Source: Granulicella sp. dw_53 (GTDB lineage Bacteria; Acidobacteriota; Terriglobia; Terriglobales; Acidobacteriaceae). From it: DNA of 64,000 nucleotides. The position numbers and the translations under genes were made by a program. The DNA lies in assembly GCF_018449545.1 (NCBI RefSeq), contig NZ_JAAVUR010000011.1:1-64000 (forward strand), in the 5' to 3' direction. A model generated the notes under the pieces. It made no database searches. It saw only the letters and a program-made list of their open reading frames with translations, and was not told the origin of the DNA. This document shows positions 26,098 to 35,242 of the stretch, one piece after another (the first letter of the stretch is position 1; every line of letters begins with the position of its first letter).

Positions 26098-27681
26098 TTG
26101 AGTCACGTCGTATCAACCCAAGCTGAGGCTCGCACGCTGGCAATGAATGGAAAAGTTGAAGAGAACCGTGACCTCAATCGGGGTAGAGGCTGGCTTTATT
26201 TGCTCTTTCTCATTGCGATTCCGTCGTACTTGTATTTGAACTTGTTTACGTTCCCAAACGTGCCTTTCTTTCTGCTGGGCGACCAGAATTTTTTCTGGGT
26301 GTATGCCATGCGCATGTTTCATGGGGAACGAGGGTATCAAGATTTTTTTCAGTTCACCCCGCCGGGAACTGACCTCTTCTATCTGGCGCTCTTTCGAATC
26401 TTCGGTCTCCATCTATGGGTGACGAACGCGGCGGTGTTTATCCTTGGCGTCGCCTTATGCTGGATCTGTTTTCATGTGGCACAACGGCTCATGGAACGGG
26501 ATCTGGCGGTGCTCACCAGCCTGCTCTTTCTCGTTTACATCTACGGAGATCGGCTGGACGCCACCCATCATTGGTTCGGCCTGTTCGTTGGATTGTCTGC
26601 CCTCAGCGTCGTCCTGACTGAGAGGACTCTTCCCAGGATCGCTATCGCTGGCTTGTTGCTTGGCGTCGCCTCCTTTTTTACGCAGACGACGGGCGTTGCT
26701 GGTGTGGCCTCTCTCGTCGCTGCGCTTGCATGGGAGCGTTTCTCCAGGAACAGATCGTGGCAGAGCATGCTGGTGCAACAACTTTTGTTGTCCGTGACCT
26801 TTGCGCTGACACTGAGCGTTCTAAGCACGCCGTGGTTGCTGCATGTTGGGTGGAGACAGCTCTGGTATCTGCAGGTCACATACCCACTGCACTATGTTGT
26901 TCCCGAGCATAATTTTTGGCTCTCCGATATCAATGCTCCACACAACCGAAGTCCGTTGTTGCCCCTGATTCGACGCCAGTTTCTCTATCTGTTGCTCCTG
27001 GTGATCTATCCGTCCATTTTGTGGCATTGCTGGAGGCGACGCAGGGAGATTGCAGCGCGGTACACGATGCAACTGGTTCTTATCTGCTTGTTTGGATTGT
27101 CCTTGCTGCTGGTGATCATCACCAGGCCGGACTTGAACCGCATTCATGCCGCTTCGATGCCGGCCATCCTCTTGATGATGTGGGCTGTGAGCCGTCTCGA
27201 CAAGCGGCGCAGCGTTGCCACCGCTGCAATTTGGGTCGTCATCGCATTTCTAGCTGTAAAGCAGATCCGTTTTAACCAACATTCGCCTCATCAAACCATA
27301 CTGCTACCGGCCGGAAAAGTTGCTGTTTCTCCTTTGTTCGATGAGAAGTTCTCCTGGATCATGCAACATACTCGGCCAGAAGATCTTTTCTTTCAGGCAC
27401 AGGGAGCCGTGGTGTACCTTCCCTTGCAGTTGTTCAGTCCCGCCTTTGTGGACTACCTGTGGACGGGCGAACCGACCCGCCCGGAGTACATCGACCGGAC
27501 CGTACGAGAGCTTGAGCGTCAGCCGGCGAGGTATGTTCTTTGGTCGCAGCAGCATATCTCTCGTTCAGATGGATATCACGCTGGACAGAATCGCCTCGCC
27601 CCTTTTTACGGCTTTCTGATCACCCACTACAGGAGAGAGCATGTCTTCTCCGATGGGGATGAGGTCTGGGAACGACCCTAA
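26098..27681 (+). CDS. Polytopic membrane protein, GT-C glycosyltransferase-like
   Basis: Up to 527 residues with about ten hydrophobic segments from residue 32 onward, and a soluble C-terminal part of about 130 residues. An acidic loop after the first segment (LLGDQNFFWVYAMRM) and a following FQFTPPGTDLFYLALFR resemble the first periplasmic loop of GT-C / PMT-type glycosyltransferases, which use polyprenyl-phosphate sugars. The start is uncertain (TTG at 26098 or ATG at 26143). GC content is lower than in neighbouring genes. No other glycan genes are adjacent, so the substrate is open. Confidence 0.55.
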   Translation: MSHVVSTQAEARTLAMNGKVEENRDLNRGRGWLYLLFLIAIPSYLYLNLFTFPNVPFFLLGDQNFFWVYAMRMFHGERGYQDFFQFTPPGTDLFYLALFRIFGLHLWVTNAAVFILGVALCWICFHVAQRLMERDLAVLTSLLFLVYIYGDRLDATHHWFGLFVGLSALSVVLTERTLPRIAIAGLLLGVASFFTQTTGVAGVASLVAALAWERFSRNRSWQSMLVQQLLLSVTFALTLSVLSTPWLLHVGWRQLWYLQVTYPLHYVVPEHNFWLSDINAPHNRSPLLPLIRRQFLYLLLLVIYPSILWHCWRRRREIAARYTMQLVLICLFGLSLLLVIITRPDLNRIHAASMPAILLMMWAVSRLDKRRSVATAAIWVVIAFLAVKQIRFNQHSPHQTILLPAGKVAVSPLFDEKFSWIMQHTRPEDLFFQAQGAVVYLPLQLFSPAFVDYLWTGEPTRPEYIDRTVRELERQPARYVLWSQQHISRSDGYHAGQNRLAPFYGFLITHYRREHVFSDGDEVWERP

Positions 27682-27693
27682 TGAACTCTTGCG

Positions 27694-28467
27694 CTATTGG
27701 GTGATGGAGTCGGGGTTGGGGTCTGGGGGTGGGGTGGGGATGGGTGGGTGGTCGGATTCGGCGTCTTCGGCCCGGCGGGCTTCGTTGAGGTGTTCTTCCA
27801 TGGTTCGGCGGGCCTGGAGGGGGTTGCGGGAGCGGATGGCGCGGAAGATCTCGCGGTGTTGTTCGGCGGACTCTTTGAGGTTGCGGGAGTTGGAGACGGT
27901 GCTGAGGCGGGCGTCGTAGAGGTTGGCGGTGATGGTCTCCATCAGGGCTCCGAGGATGGGGTTGCCGGAGGCGCGGGCGATGGTCCGGTGGAAACGGACG
28001 TCGTGGATGAGGTACTCCTCGGGGTTGTCAAGGGCGGCGTACATCTCGGCGACCTCTTCGGCGAGCTCGGCGACGTGCTCGTCGGTGGCTCGCTCGGCGG
28101 CCAGGGCGGCGACGTTGGCCTCGAGGACGAGGCGAGCCTCGAACATCTGCCAGGGGAGGAAGCCGTGGAGGGCTCCGAGGACAGTGAGGGAGCTGGAGTC
28201 GAGCGCCGGGGGGCCGGAGGAGACGAAGGTTCCCGCGCCGTGGCGGCTCTTCAGGACGCCCATGGCGGAGAGGAAGCCGATTCCGGCGCGGAGGCTGGAG
28301 CGGCTGATCTTTAGTTTGCGGGCGAGCTCGCGCTCCGGGGGGAGGCGGTCGCCGGGGTGGACCTCACCGGAGCTGATGAGGGCGCGGACGTGCTCGACGA
28401 CCTGCATGGTGAGCTGGCTGTGGCCAGTAACCTCGTCCTGCGACTCTTTTGGGAGCTCTTTTTTCAA
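27694..28467 (-). CDS. FadR-subfamily GntR transcriptional regulator
   Basis: The 257-residue protein has an N-terminal winged helix (GDRLPPERELARKLKISRSS, GVLKSRHGAGTFV) and an FCD ligand domain with the expected metal-site residues (EARLVLE, HDVRFHRTIARASGNP, EQHREIFRAI). The C-terminus is Pro-rich. FadR-type regulators next to hexuronate transporters usually respond to uronates or their products (UxuR/ExuR/KdgR-like). It lies 122 bases downstream of the ExuT-type transporter on the same strand. Confidence 0.88.
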   Translation of the reverse strand: MKKELPKESQDEVTGHSQLTMQVVEHVRALISSGEVHPGDRLPPERELARKLKISRSSLRAGIGFLSAMGVLKSRHGAGTFVSSGPPALDSSSLTVLGALHGFLPWQMFEARLVLEANVAALAAERATDEHVAELAEEVAEMYAALDNPEEYLIHDVRFHRTIARASGNPILGALMETITANLYDARLSTVSNSRNLKESAEQHREIFRAIRSRNPLQARRTMEEHLNEARRAEDAESDHPPIPTPPPDPNPDSITQ

Positions 28468-28589
28468 GCGGCGGATCGCTCCTGGGTGAATTTTGGAGCC
28501 AGACTAACACAGCGTTGGTAGTGCTGGTCGAGTGGGAGTTATCGGTGACCCCCAACGATGAAGAAGACCATCGTTGGAGGCTACCGGGG

Positions 28590-29984
28590 CTAGGCGGGCT
28601 GGGCGGCTGCTTTGACGCCGAGGCGCGGAACGAGAAGCTGGAAGATGGCGAGCGAGGTCAGGTAGGCCATCGCCGCCATGCTGAAGATGAGCATGGGGTG
28701 GAGCGAGAAGTAGTGCTTGACGATCCAGGTAAAGGAGGCTCCGCCGACGGCTCCGATGGCTCCGCCGAGTCCGACGACGGTGGAGACGGCGGTGGAGGGG
28801 AACATGTCCGTCGGCGTGGAGAAGAGGTTGGCGGACCAGCCCTGATGCGCAGCGGCGGCCAAAGCGAAGAGGGCGACGGCGGGCCAGGCGCTGTGGGGCG
28901 ATAGACGGCCCATCATGGGAACCAGAACGATCGGCACGACGCAGAGGGCGCAGGTGAGCATGGCGATCTTGCGTCCGGCGTTGGTGCTGTAGCCGCGCTT
29001 CATGAGGAAGCCGGAGAGTCCGCCACCGGCGATGGAGCCGACGCTGGAGACGGCGTAGACGGCGACGATCTCCCAGTAGGCGTGGGCCAGGTCGAGGCCG
29101 TAGTTCTCGTTGAGAAACTTGGGGAGATAGAAGAGATAGAACCACCAGATGGGGTCGGTGAGGCCCTTGCAGAGGGCGAAGGCGTAGAGGCCGCGGTGTT
29201 TGGAGAGCTCACCGAAGAGGGCGAAGAAGCCCTTGTTGGCGTTGGGGGAGACGACCTCCTGCAGGTTGATCTGGGTCTGGGTGGAGGCGCGGCGGAGACG
29301 GTTGTAGGGGAAGAGGAGCCAGACGACCAGCCAGACGAGTCCCAGGGAGCCGGTGGTGACGAAGGCGGCCTGCCAGCCCCAGTGGTAGGTGACGTAGGCG
29401 ACGAGGGCGGGGGCGATGAAGGCGGAGGCGTTGGAGCCGGAGTTGAAGATGCCGGTGGCGAGGGCGCGCTCTTCGGTGGGGAACCACTCGGTGGTGGCCT
29501 TGATGGCGGCGGGGAAGTTGCCGGACTCGCCGAAGCCGAGGAGGGCGCGGGCGATGCCGAAGCCCATGACGGAGCTGACCAGGGAGTGGCCCATCGAGGA
29601 GAGAGCCCAGACGGTGATGGCGATGGCGTAGCCGATTTTGGTGCCGAGCTTGTCGATGATGCGGCCGGCGGTGAGCAGACCGACTCCGTAGGCGACCTGG
29701 AAGCAGATGATGATGTTGCCGTAGTTGTTGTTGAAGACGTCCTGGTGGGCGGCGTCGAGGGAGAAGTCCCAGCCCATGAAGGGGAGGTTGTGGAGGAGCG
29801 GCTCGATCAGGGAGAGGACGGAGCGATCCATGTAGTTGATGGTGGTGGCGGCGAAGAGGAGCGCGCAGACGAACCATCGGCTACTGGCTTTTTCAGGGGC
29901 TTCGCTGGAGAATCCTTCGCGAGAGAGTGTGGCGGGCTTCGTCGACATAAGCGGAGGCGCTCCGGAGTGCAAGTGGTTGGACAT
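28590..29984 (-). CDS. MFS transporter, hexuronate (ExuT/GudP) type
   Basis: The 464-residue protein has 12 predicted membrane spans and anion:cation symporter signatures: TTINYMDRSVLSL at the first helix, GRIIDKLGTKIGYA between helices 2 and 3, ARALLGFGESGNFPAAIKAT, and WFPTEERALATGIFNSGS. Such proteins take up galacturonate/glucuronate by proton symport across the inner membrane. A second Met 12 residues in is an alternative start. With the FadR-type regulator downstream and the pectinesterase divergent, it forms a pectin/uronate uptake locus. Confidence 0.87.
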   Translation of the reverse strand: MSNHLHSGAPPLMSTKPATLSREGFSSEAPEKASSRWFVCALLFAATTINYMDRSVLSLIEPLLHNLPFMGWDFSLDAAHQDVFNNNYGNIIICFQVAYGVGLLTAGRIIDKLGTKIGYAIAITVWALSSMGHSLVSSVMGFGIARALLGFGESGNFPAAIKATTEWFPTEERALATGIFNSGSNASAFIAPALVAYVTYHWGWQAAFVTTGSLGLVWLVVWLLFPYNRLRRASTQTQINLQEVVSPNANKGFFALFGELSKHRGLYAFALCKGLTDPIWWFYLFYLPKFLNENYGLDLAHAYWEIVAVYAVSSVGSIAGGGLSGFLMKRGYSTNAGRKIAMLTCALCVVPIVLVPMMGRLSPHSAWPAVALFALAAAAHQGWSANLFSTPTDMFPSTAVSTVVGLGGAIGAVGGASFTWIVKHYFSLHPMLIFSMAAMAYLTSLAIFQLLVPRLGVKAAAQPA

Positions 29985-30196
29985 CCCTGCTGAAGCTTAG
30001 GGGTTGGCAGATCGTTTAAGGGGCGAAATTAATATCAGTCGAGACGAGGATGAGGATAGCTGCTGGTGGGATATAGGTGTCAAGCGTGTCTGCCGCCCGG
30101 GTGGAAATTGGTAGAGCCACAGGAGGAGAGCTTCCTGGTTTGGGATAGGAGCTGGGAGGGGTTATTGTTTGTTTCGCGAAGATTTTCGGAGGATGG

Positions 30197-31201
30197 ATGC
30201 AATTGAGACTGGCGGCTGCGGTTCTGGCGATGGCGTGTGGGGTGGCGGGGGCCAAGGGGCCAGCGGTCAAGACGATTACGGTGGGGGCTTCCGGGGCGGA
30301 GTTTACGACGATCCAGGCGGCGGTGAATGCGGCTCCGGAGACAGGAGCGGTGATTCGGATCAGGCCGGGGGTGTACCGGGAGGTGGTGCATGTGGATAAG
30401 CCGGGGATCCAGTTGCGGGGGGATACGGACGATCCGGCGAAGGTAGAGCTGGTGTTTGGGAACAGCGCGGCCTCGACCTGTGGGACGGGGTGTTCGGCGA
30501 CGCTGTTTGTGACGGGCAAGGACTTCTTTGCGGGGATGATGACAATTGCGAACGACTACAGCAAGACGAGCGATGTGCCTTCGCAGGCGGTGGCGGTCTC
30601 GGTAAGGGCGGACCGGGCGGTGTTCCGGCGGGTGCGGCTGCTGGGGGCGCAGGACACGCTGTATGCCTCCAGCATGGGCTGCATGAAGGAGGGAGGTGAG
30701 TGCGTGACGGGGCGGCAGTTCTACTCGGACTGCTATATCGAAGGGCATGTCGACTTCATCTTCGGGGATGCGAAGGCGGTGTTTGAGGGGTGCGAGATTC
30801 GGAGCATCGCGCATGCGGCGGGTGGATATCTGACGGCGCAGAGCAATACGCGGACGGGGCAGGATGCGGGGTATGTCTTCAACCACTGCAAGTTGACGGC
30901 GGATGCAGGGATGGGTCCGGTGTATCTGGGGCGGCCGTGGCGGGATTACTCGACGGTGATCTTCCTGAATACGGAGATGGGGGCGCATATTCTGCCGGAG
31001 GGGTGGTCGGAGTGGAAGAGCGCTCCGGCGCCGAGGCTGCCTACGGCGACGTACGCCGAGTTCCACTCCAGCGGGCCGGGGGCGAATGCGGCTGCGCGGG
31101 AACCGCTCGCGAAGCAGCTCTCGGCGGAGGAGGCGAAGCGGTATGAGACGAAGACCTATCTGCGGGGTGCGGATGGGTGGGATCCGGAGAAGGTGAAGTA
31201 G
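30197..31201 (+). CDS. Pectinesterase, secreted
   Basis: Removes methyl esters from homogalacturonan. The 334-residue protein has a signal peptide (cleavage near residue 19) and the CE8 right-handed beta-helix signatures: LLGAQDTLYA (Gln and the first catalytic Asp), GHVDFIFGDAKAVFEGC (second Asp) and YLGRPWRDYSTVIF (Arg). It is divergent from the ExuT-type transporter, about 210 bases away. Together with KduI/KduD/KdgK/KdgA at 52-56 kb it supports growth on pectin. No pectate lyase or polygalacturonase is in the window. Confidence 0.92.
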   Translation: MQLRLAAAVLAMACGVAGAKGPAVKTITVGASGAEFTTIQAAVNAAPETGAVIRIRPGVYREVVHVDKPGIQLRGDTDDPAKVELVFGNSAASTCGTGCSATLFVTGKDFFAGMMTIANDYSKTSDVPSQAVAVSVRADRAVFRRVRLLGAQDTLYASSMGCMKEGGECVTGRQFYSDCYIEGHVDFIFGDAKAVFEGCEIRSIAHAAGGYLTAQSNTRTGQDAGYVFNHCKLTADAGMGPVYLGRPWRDYSTVIFLNTEMGAHILPEGWSEWKSAPAPRLPTATYAEFHSSGPGANAAAREPLAKQLSAEEAKRYETKTYLRGADGWDPEKVK

Positions 31202-31302
31202 CGGATGTTAGGCTTGTCTCTTCAGATATGAAGTGTTTCGTCTGGCGTTAGCTCGGCCAGGGGAATTTTTTTGCTGAAATGGTTTCTTAAATAGTGACCA
31301 AT

Positions 31303-32007
31303 ATGCCTTCAATTTCTTTTTTGACCTCCTCCGTTCGTCCTGCGCGATCTGCTGCGCGTCGTTTCTTTAGCCTTAAATTCAGCGGAGTTGCGGGGATGGT
31401 CTGTGCCGCGGTGCTGCTGCTGTCGGCTACGGTGCTTCATGCGGAGCCTCCAACGGCGGAGGAGCAGGCTGTACTGGCTCCGGCGCAAGCGCTGCTCGAC
31501 GGCATCGCGAAGCGTGACAAGGATCTGAGGCGGGCGCAGCTTCTGCCGGGTGGCATGGCGACTCTGATCAGGAACGGGCAGACGCTGCAGCTTCCCTTCA
31601 ATGAGTTTCTCGACCGGCTGGAGAAGATGTCCGGCGGGACGCAACGGCTGGAGGAGCGTCTCTACGAGCCTGTGATCCGAATCGATAACGACATCGCGGT
31701 CATCTGGGCTTCGTATGATTTTTTGATCGACGGCAAGGTCGACCATTGCGGCTCGGATATCTTCAATATGATTCGCCGCGATGGCCGCTGGCTGATCTCA
31801 GGGGTTGCCGATACCAGCAGGAAGAGCTGCCAGCCCCGGGGCTCGGGGCTGGGTGAGTTAGAGGGTCTTCAGGACGAGGACGGTGGCGATTGGATCCAGC
31901 GCTTTGTTGGGGAGCTGAATGTCCAGACCGTTAGCCGACCGAGTCAGCTTGAGCGGCGTGTGAGAGGGATCGGCGAGAAGGTAGGCACCGGTAACGTTGC
32001 GGGGTAG
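31303..32007 (+). CDS. Exported NTF2/SnoaL-like protein, C-terminus antisense to fucosidase gene
   Basis: The 234-residue protein has a signal or anchor segment (FSGVAGMVCAAVLLLSATVLHAE) and an NTF2-like fold (ALLDGIAKRDKDLRRAQLLPG ... VIWASYDFLIDGKVDHCGSDIF ... DGRWLISGVADTS). Family members are usually about 150 residues after the signal; here the natural end seems to be near TSRKSCQP. The last 50 residues lie antisense to the 3' end of the fucosidase gene, so the original stop has probably been lost. The ATG at 31303 is preferred to the GTG at 31294. The function is unknown. Confidence 0.7.
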   Translation: MPSISFLTSSVRPARSAARRFFSLKFSGVAGMVCAAVLLLSATVLHAEPPTAEEQAVLAPAQALLDGIAKRDKDLRRAQLLPGGMATLIRNGQTLQLPFNEFLDRLEKMSGGTQRLEERLYEPVIRIDNDIAVIWASYDFLIDGKVDHCGSDIFNMIRRDGRWLISGVADTSRKSCQPRGSGLGELEGLQDEDGGDWIQRFVGELNVQTVSRPSQLERRVRGIGEKVGTGNVAG

Positions 32008-33309
32008 CTTGTCGAGGTGGAAGGTGCCGTTGGGCCAGGTTAAGAGCTCGATGTAGATCTTGTCGGCGGCGGTAGTGGAGCGCCAGTCCCAGGCGGCGAC
32101 GAATTTAGGCTTGCCGTTCTTGTCTTTTTCGGTAGAGCTGAAGGAGCCCGCTTCGCCGCCAAAGAGGGTGGACTTGGTGTTGTAGATGGCTTCGCCATTG
32201 ACGGCCAGCCACTTGCCCATCTCGTGGAGCCGGTCGATCTCGGGGGTGGGGACGTTGCCCTTGGAGTCGGGGCCGATGTTGAGGAGATAGTTTCCGCCCT
32301 TGCTGGAGATGTCGATGAGGTTGCGGAGTAGGGTCTGGGTGGACTTGAAGTTGGTGTCGAAGGACTTGAAGCCCCAGGTGTCGTTCATGGTCATGCAGGA
32401 CTCCCAGTCCTGACCGGGGAAGCCTTGCGGCGGAATGTATTGCTCGGGGGTTTCGGTGTCGCCTTTGTAAGTGCCTCCGAGGCGGTTGTTCCAGATGAGG
32501 TTGGGGTGCTGGTTGAGGAGGGCGACGATCTCCGCGGCGCGGGCGGGGGTCATGTTGGCAGTCGGGGTGTCGAACCAGATGACGACGGGGTAGTCCTTGT
32601 AATTGGCGAGGAGTTCCTTGATCTGGGGGATCGATTTGGTGTGGAGGTAGGTGTCGAAGTCTCCGTCCTGAGCTGCGTCCCAGTGATGGGTGGGAAGGTC
32701 GTGATTGCCGGTCTTGTAGGCGGAGCCGCCGGGCGCGGTCCAGTCCTGATCCTGGGAGTAGTAGAAGCCCAGCTTCATCCCTTGTCTGCGGCACTCTTCG
32801 GCGAGCTCTTTGAGCGGATCGCGTTTGAAGGGGGTGGCGGCGACGATGTTGAAGGGGTTGACCTTGGAGTCGAACATGGCGAAGCCGTCGTGGTGCTTGG
32901 CGGTGATGACGATGTACTTCATGCCGGAGGATTTGGCGAGGGCGACGATATCGTGGGCGTTGAAGCCGGTGGGGTTGAAGTTCTTGGCGAGGGCCTTGTA
33001 GTCGGCGACGGGGATGGAGAGGTCGTTCATTATCCATTCGCCGACGGAGGTGGTGCGCTTACCGTTCCAGGTTCCTGCGGGGATGGAGTAGAGCCCCCAG
33101 TGGATGAACATGCCGAAGCGGGCTTCGCGCCACCACTCCATGCGGGCGTCGCGCTGGGCGGAGGTCTCGGTGTCCTGGATGGCCGGGACCGGATGGCTGG
33201 TGGGGGTGGTGTCGGCTTTGCTGCCTTCGAGTTGGGCTAGCGAGTGGGTCGGGCTAAGGGAGGTTGCGGCGAAGAGGAGGGCGGCGATGCTGCGGTGAGC
33301 TAGATTCAA
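31858..33309 (-). CDS. Alpha-L-fucosidase, GH29, secreted
   Basis: The 483-residue enzyme has a signal peptide (cleavage near residue 25) and the GH29 catalytic barrel: WWREARFGMFIHWGLYS, ITAKHHDGFAMFDS, and YPVVIWFDTP with the Asp at the nucleophile place near residue 247. LLNIGPDSKGN and a C-terminal beta domain follow. It hydrolyses alpha-L-fucosides, for example on xyloglucan or glycoproteins, which fits the plant cell-wall context. Its 3' end overlaps the NTF2-like gene by 150 bases, tail to tail. Confidence 0.93.
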   Translation of the reverse strand: MNLAHRSIAALLFAATSLSPTHSLAQLEGSKADTTPTSHPVPAIQDTETSAQRDARMEWWREARFGMFIHWGLYSIPAGTWNGKRTTSVGEWIMNDLSIPVADYKALAKNFNPTGFNAHDIVALAKSSGMKYIVITAKHHDGFAMFDSKVNPFNIVAATPFKRDPLKELAEECRRQGMKLGFYYSQDQDWTAPGGSAYKTGNHDLPTHHWDAAQDGDFDTYLHTKSIPQIKELLANYKDYPVVIWFDTPTANMTPARAAEIVALLNQHPNLIWNNRLGGTYKGDTETPEQYIPPQGFPGQDWESCMTMNDTWGFKSFDTNFKSTQTLLRNLIDISSKGGNYLLNIGPDSKGNVPTPEIDRLHEMGKWLAVNGEAIYNTKSTLFGGEAGSFSSTEKDKNGKPKFVAAWDWRSTTAADKIYIELLTWPNGTFHLDKLPRNVTGAYLLADPSHTPLKLTRSANGLDIQLPNKALDPIATVLVLKTL

Positions 33310-33363
33310 GTGGCTTCCTCACGCGAGATGGACTCGCGTTGAGATTGTAATTTGACGGACGCG

Positions 33364-34008
33364 CTACAGGTAGCGGCCGAGGAACTGAGCGATCGAGGCG
33401 AAGATGCGCAGACGGGCTCCAGGGGAGAACCAGTGGCCCTCCGCGGGGAAGAGCTGGAGCTGGTGCGGAGTGCCGAGCTGGTTGAGGAAGGTGTTGAGGG
33501 CGTGGGCCTGGGCGACGGGGACGACAGTGTCGGCCTCTCCGTGGAGGATGAGGGTGGGCGGGAAGCTCGAAGTGGCCTTGGCCGCGTATGGAGGGACGAG
33601 GCCCCCGGAGATCTCGACGATGGCGCGAATGTTTTTGGCGGTAGAGGCAAAGGCGAGGGAGAGGAAGGCTCCGAGGGAGATGCCGAGGAGGGCGATGCGG
33701 CGGGAGTCGATCTTGGGTCGGGCGGAGATATAGGCGAGCGCGTCGGAGATGGTCTCAAGCCAGAGGGGAACGTGGTGGCCGTCGCGGAGGATGGTGTCGT
33801 CGGCGTGGGTGGTTCCGGTGCGCTCGAAGTAGTGGATCGCGTAGAGGGCGATGCCCAGGCGGGAGAGGTAGGGAGCGATCGGGTCGAACCACAGGCTGAC
33901 GTTTCCGCCTGCACCGTGGAGCAGGACGATGGCGGGAAAGGGACCCGGACCGGAGGGCTCAAGCTGCTGGATGTGGATGGTCTTGCCTCCACTGACAAAG
34001 TTAGGCAT
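33364..34008 (-). CDS. Dienelactone-hydrolase-like alpha/beta hydrolase
   Basis: 214 residues from the ATG at 34008; the longer open frame upstream is antisense to the MeaB gene and is not used. Visible alpha/beta-hydrolase elements: IVLLHGAGGN (oxyanion region), LLGISLGAFLSL (nucleophile Ser in G-x-S-x-G), HGEADTVVP (Asp) and AEGHWF (His). The substrate is unknown. It is divergent from the MeaB-epimerase gene with a 40-base gap. Confidence 0.85.
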   Translation of the reverse strand: MPNFVSGGKTIHIQQLEPSGPGPFPAIVLLHGAGGNVSLWFDPIAPYLSRLGIALYAIHYFERTGTTHADDTILRDGHHVPLWLETISDALAYISARPKIDSRRIALLGISLGAFLSLAFASTAKNIRAIVEISGGLVPPYAAKATSSFPPTLILHGEADTVVPVAQAHALNTFLNQLGTPHQLQLFPAEGHWFSPGARLRIFASIAQFLGRYL

Positions 34009-34048
34009 GGCGATGAGATGCGGCTGGGGGCGCGATATCATCGCTGAC

Positions 34049-35242
34049 GTGAATGGAAATACGTCGGAGCGGATGTTGGCGCGGCTGCGGGCGGGGGAGA
34101 CAAGGGCGCTGGCGCGGGCGATTTCGCTGGTGGAGGACGGTGGCGCGGGCTCTGCGGAACTGGTGGCGGCTTGCAGGCTCTCAGGCAGGCGCGGCCTGCG
34201 GATTGGCGTGACGGGGCCTCCTGGCGCGGGAAAGAGCACGCTGGTGGACCAGATGGCGCGCTGGGTTCGCGGGCAGGGACAGACGGTAGGAGTGATTGCG
34301 GTCGATCCGTCCAGCCCCTATACGGGAGGTGCGCTGCTGGGGGACCGCATCCGGATGCAGGGGTTTGAGGGCGACGCGGGGGTGTATATCCGCAGCATGG
34401 CTTCCAGGGGCAGGATGGGGGGACTGGCGCGGGGAGTGGAAGAGGTTTGCACGGTGATGGAGGCGGCGGGGCGGCAGACGATCCTGATCGAGACGGTAGG
34501 AGTGGGGCAGGATGAGGTGGATGTGGTGGCGGTCGCGGATGTGACGGTGCTGGTGCTGGTCCCGGGGATGGGCGACGAGGTGCAGAGCATGAAGGCCGGG
34601 GTGATGGAGGTCGCGGATGTGTTCGTGGTGAACAAGGGGGATCGCGAGGGGGCCGAGCGGCTGGAGGCGGAGGTGCGGGCGATGCAGGGGCTGGGTGCGT
34701 CTGAGGCAGACAGCGTGCCGGTGGTCCGGACGGTCGCGACGACAGGTGAGGGTGTGGGGGAGTTGATGGGGTCGGTGTTGGAGGTGGCTGCGCGGGAGCA
34801 GAAAGGCGTGGGACGGGAGTTGCGTGGGCTGGCAGAGGCCGGGTTGCGGCTGGATCACCTGGGAGTAGCCGTGCGGAGTATCGCTGCGGCGCGGGGGTTC
34901 TATGAGTTGTTGGGAATGAGCGTTGGGGCGGAGGAGACGGTAGAGCACGAGCAGGTTCGAACTGCCATGCTGCCGTTGGGTGAGAGCCGGATCGAGCTGC
35001 TGGAGGCTACGGCGGAGGATTCCGTGATTGGAAGGTTTGTGGCGAAGCGGGGCGAGGGCCTGCACCATATCGCGGTGAAGGTGGATGGAGTGGATGCGAT
35101 GTTTGAACGGCTGAAGGGCGAGGGAGTGCGGTTGGCAAGCGATGCTGTGCGGGTCGGGGCTGGGGGGCATCGATACTTCTTTGTGCATCCGGCGAGTACG
35201 GGCGGGGTGTTGGTGGAGATCGTCGGCGGGGGTTCTGAGTGA
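34049..35242 (+). CDS. MeaB-type GTPase fused to methylmalonyl-CoA epimerase
   Basis: A 397-residue fusion. The N-terminal part (to about residue 270) is the MeaB/ArgK G3E GTPase that protects and loads methylmalonyl-CoA mutase: GVTGPPGAGKST, VDPSSPYTGGALLGDRIRM, IETVGVGQDEVDV and VVNKGD. The usual C-terminal dimerisation helices of MeaB are missing, and residues about 272-395 form a VOC-fold epimerase with the metal ligands in LDHLGVAV (His), RIELLE (Glu), LHHIAVKV (His) and VLVEIVG (Glu). The start GTG at 34049 lacks a clear ribosome site; ATG 34073 is an alternative. The mutase is not in the window. tsaB overlaps its stop. Confidence 0.9.
   Translation: MNGNTSERMLARLRAGETRALARAISLVEDGGAGSAELVAACRLSGRRGLRIGVTGPPGAGKSTLVDQMARWVRGQGQTVGVIAVDPSSPYTGGALLGDRIRMQGFEGDAGVYIRSMASRGRMGGLARGVEEVCTVMEAAGRQTILIETVGVGQDEVDVVAVADVTVLVLVPGMGDEVQSMKAGVMEVADVFVVNKGDREGAERLEAEVRAMQGLGASEADSVPVVRTVATTGEGVGELMGSVLEVAAREQKGVGRELRGLAEAGLRLDHLGVAVRSIAAARGFYELLGMSVGAEETVEHEQVRTAMLPLGESRIELLEATAEDSVIGRFVAKRGEGLHHIAVKVDGVDAMFERLKGEGVRLASDAVRVGAGGHRYFFVHPASTGGVLVEIVGGGSE

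Noticed and set aside
33929-34048. Upstream extension of the MeaB-epimerase frame
   Set aside because: The extra 40 residues are antisense to the alpha/beta hydrolase gene start and do not resemble the MeaB N-terminus.
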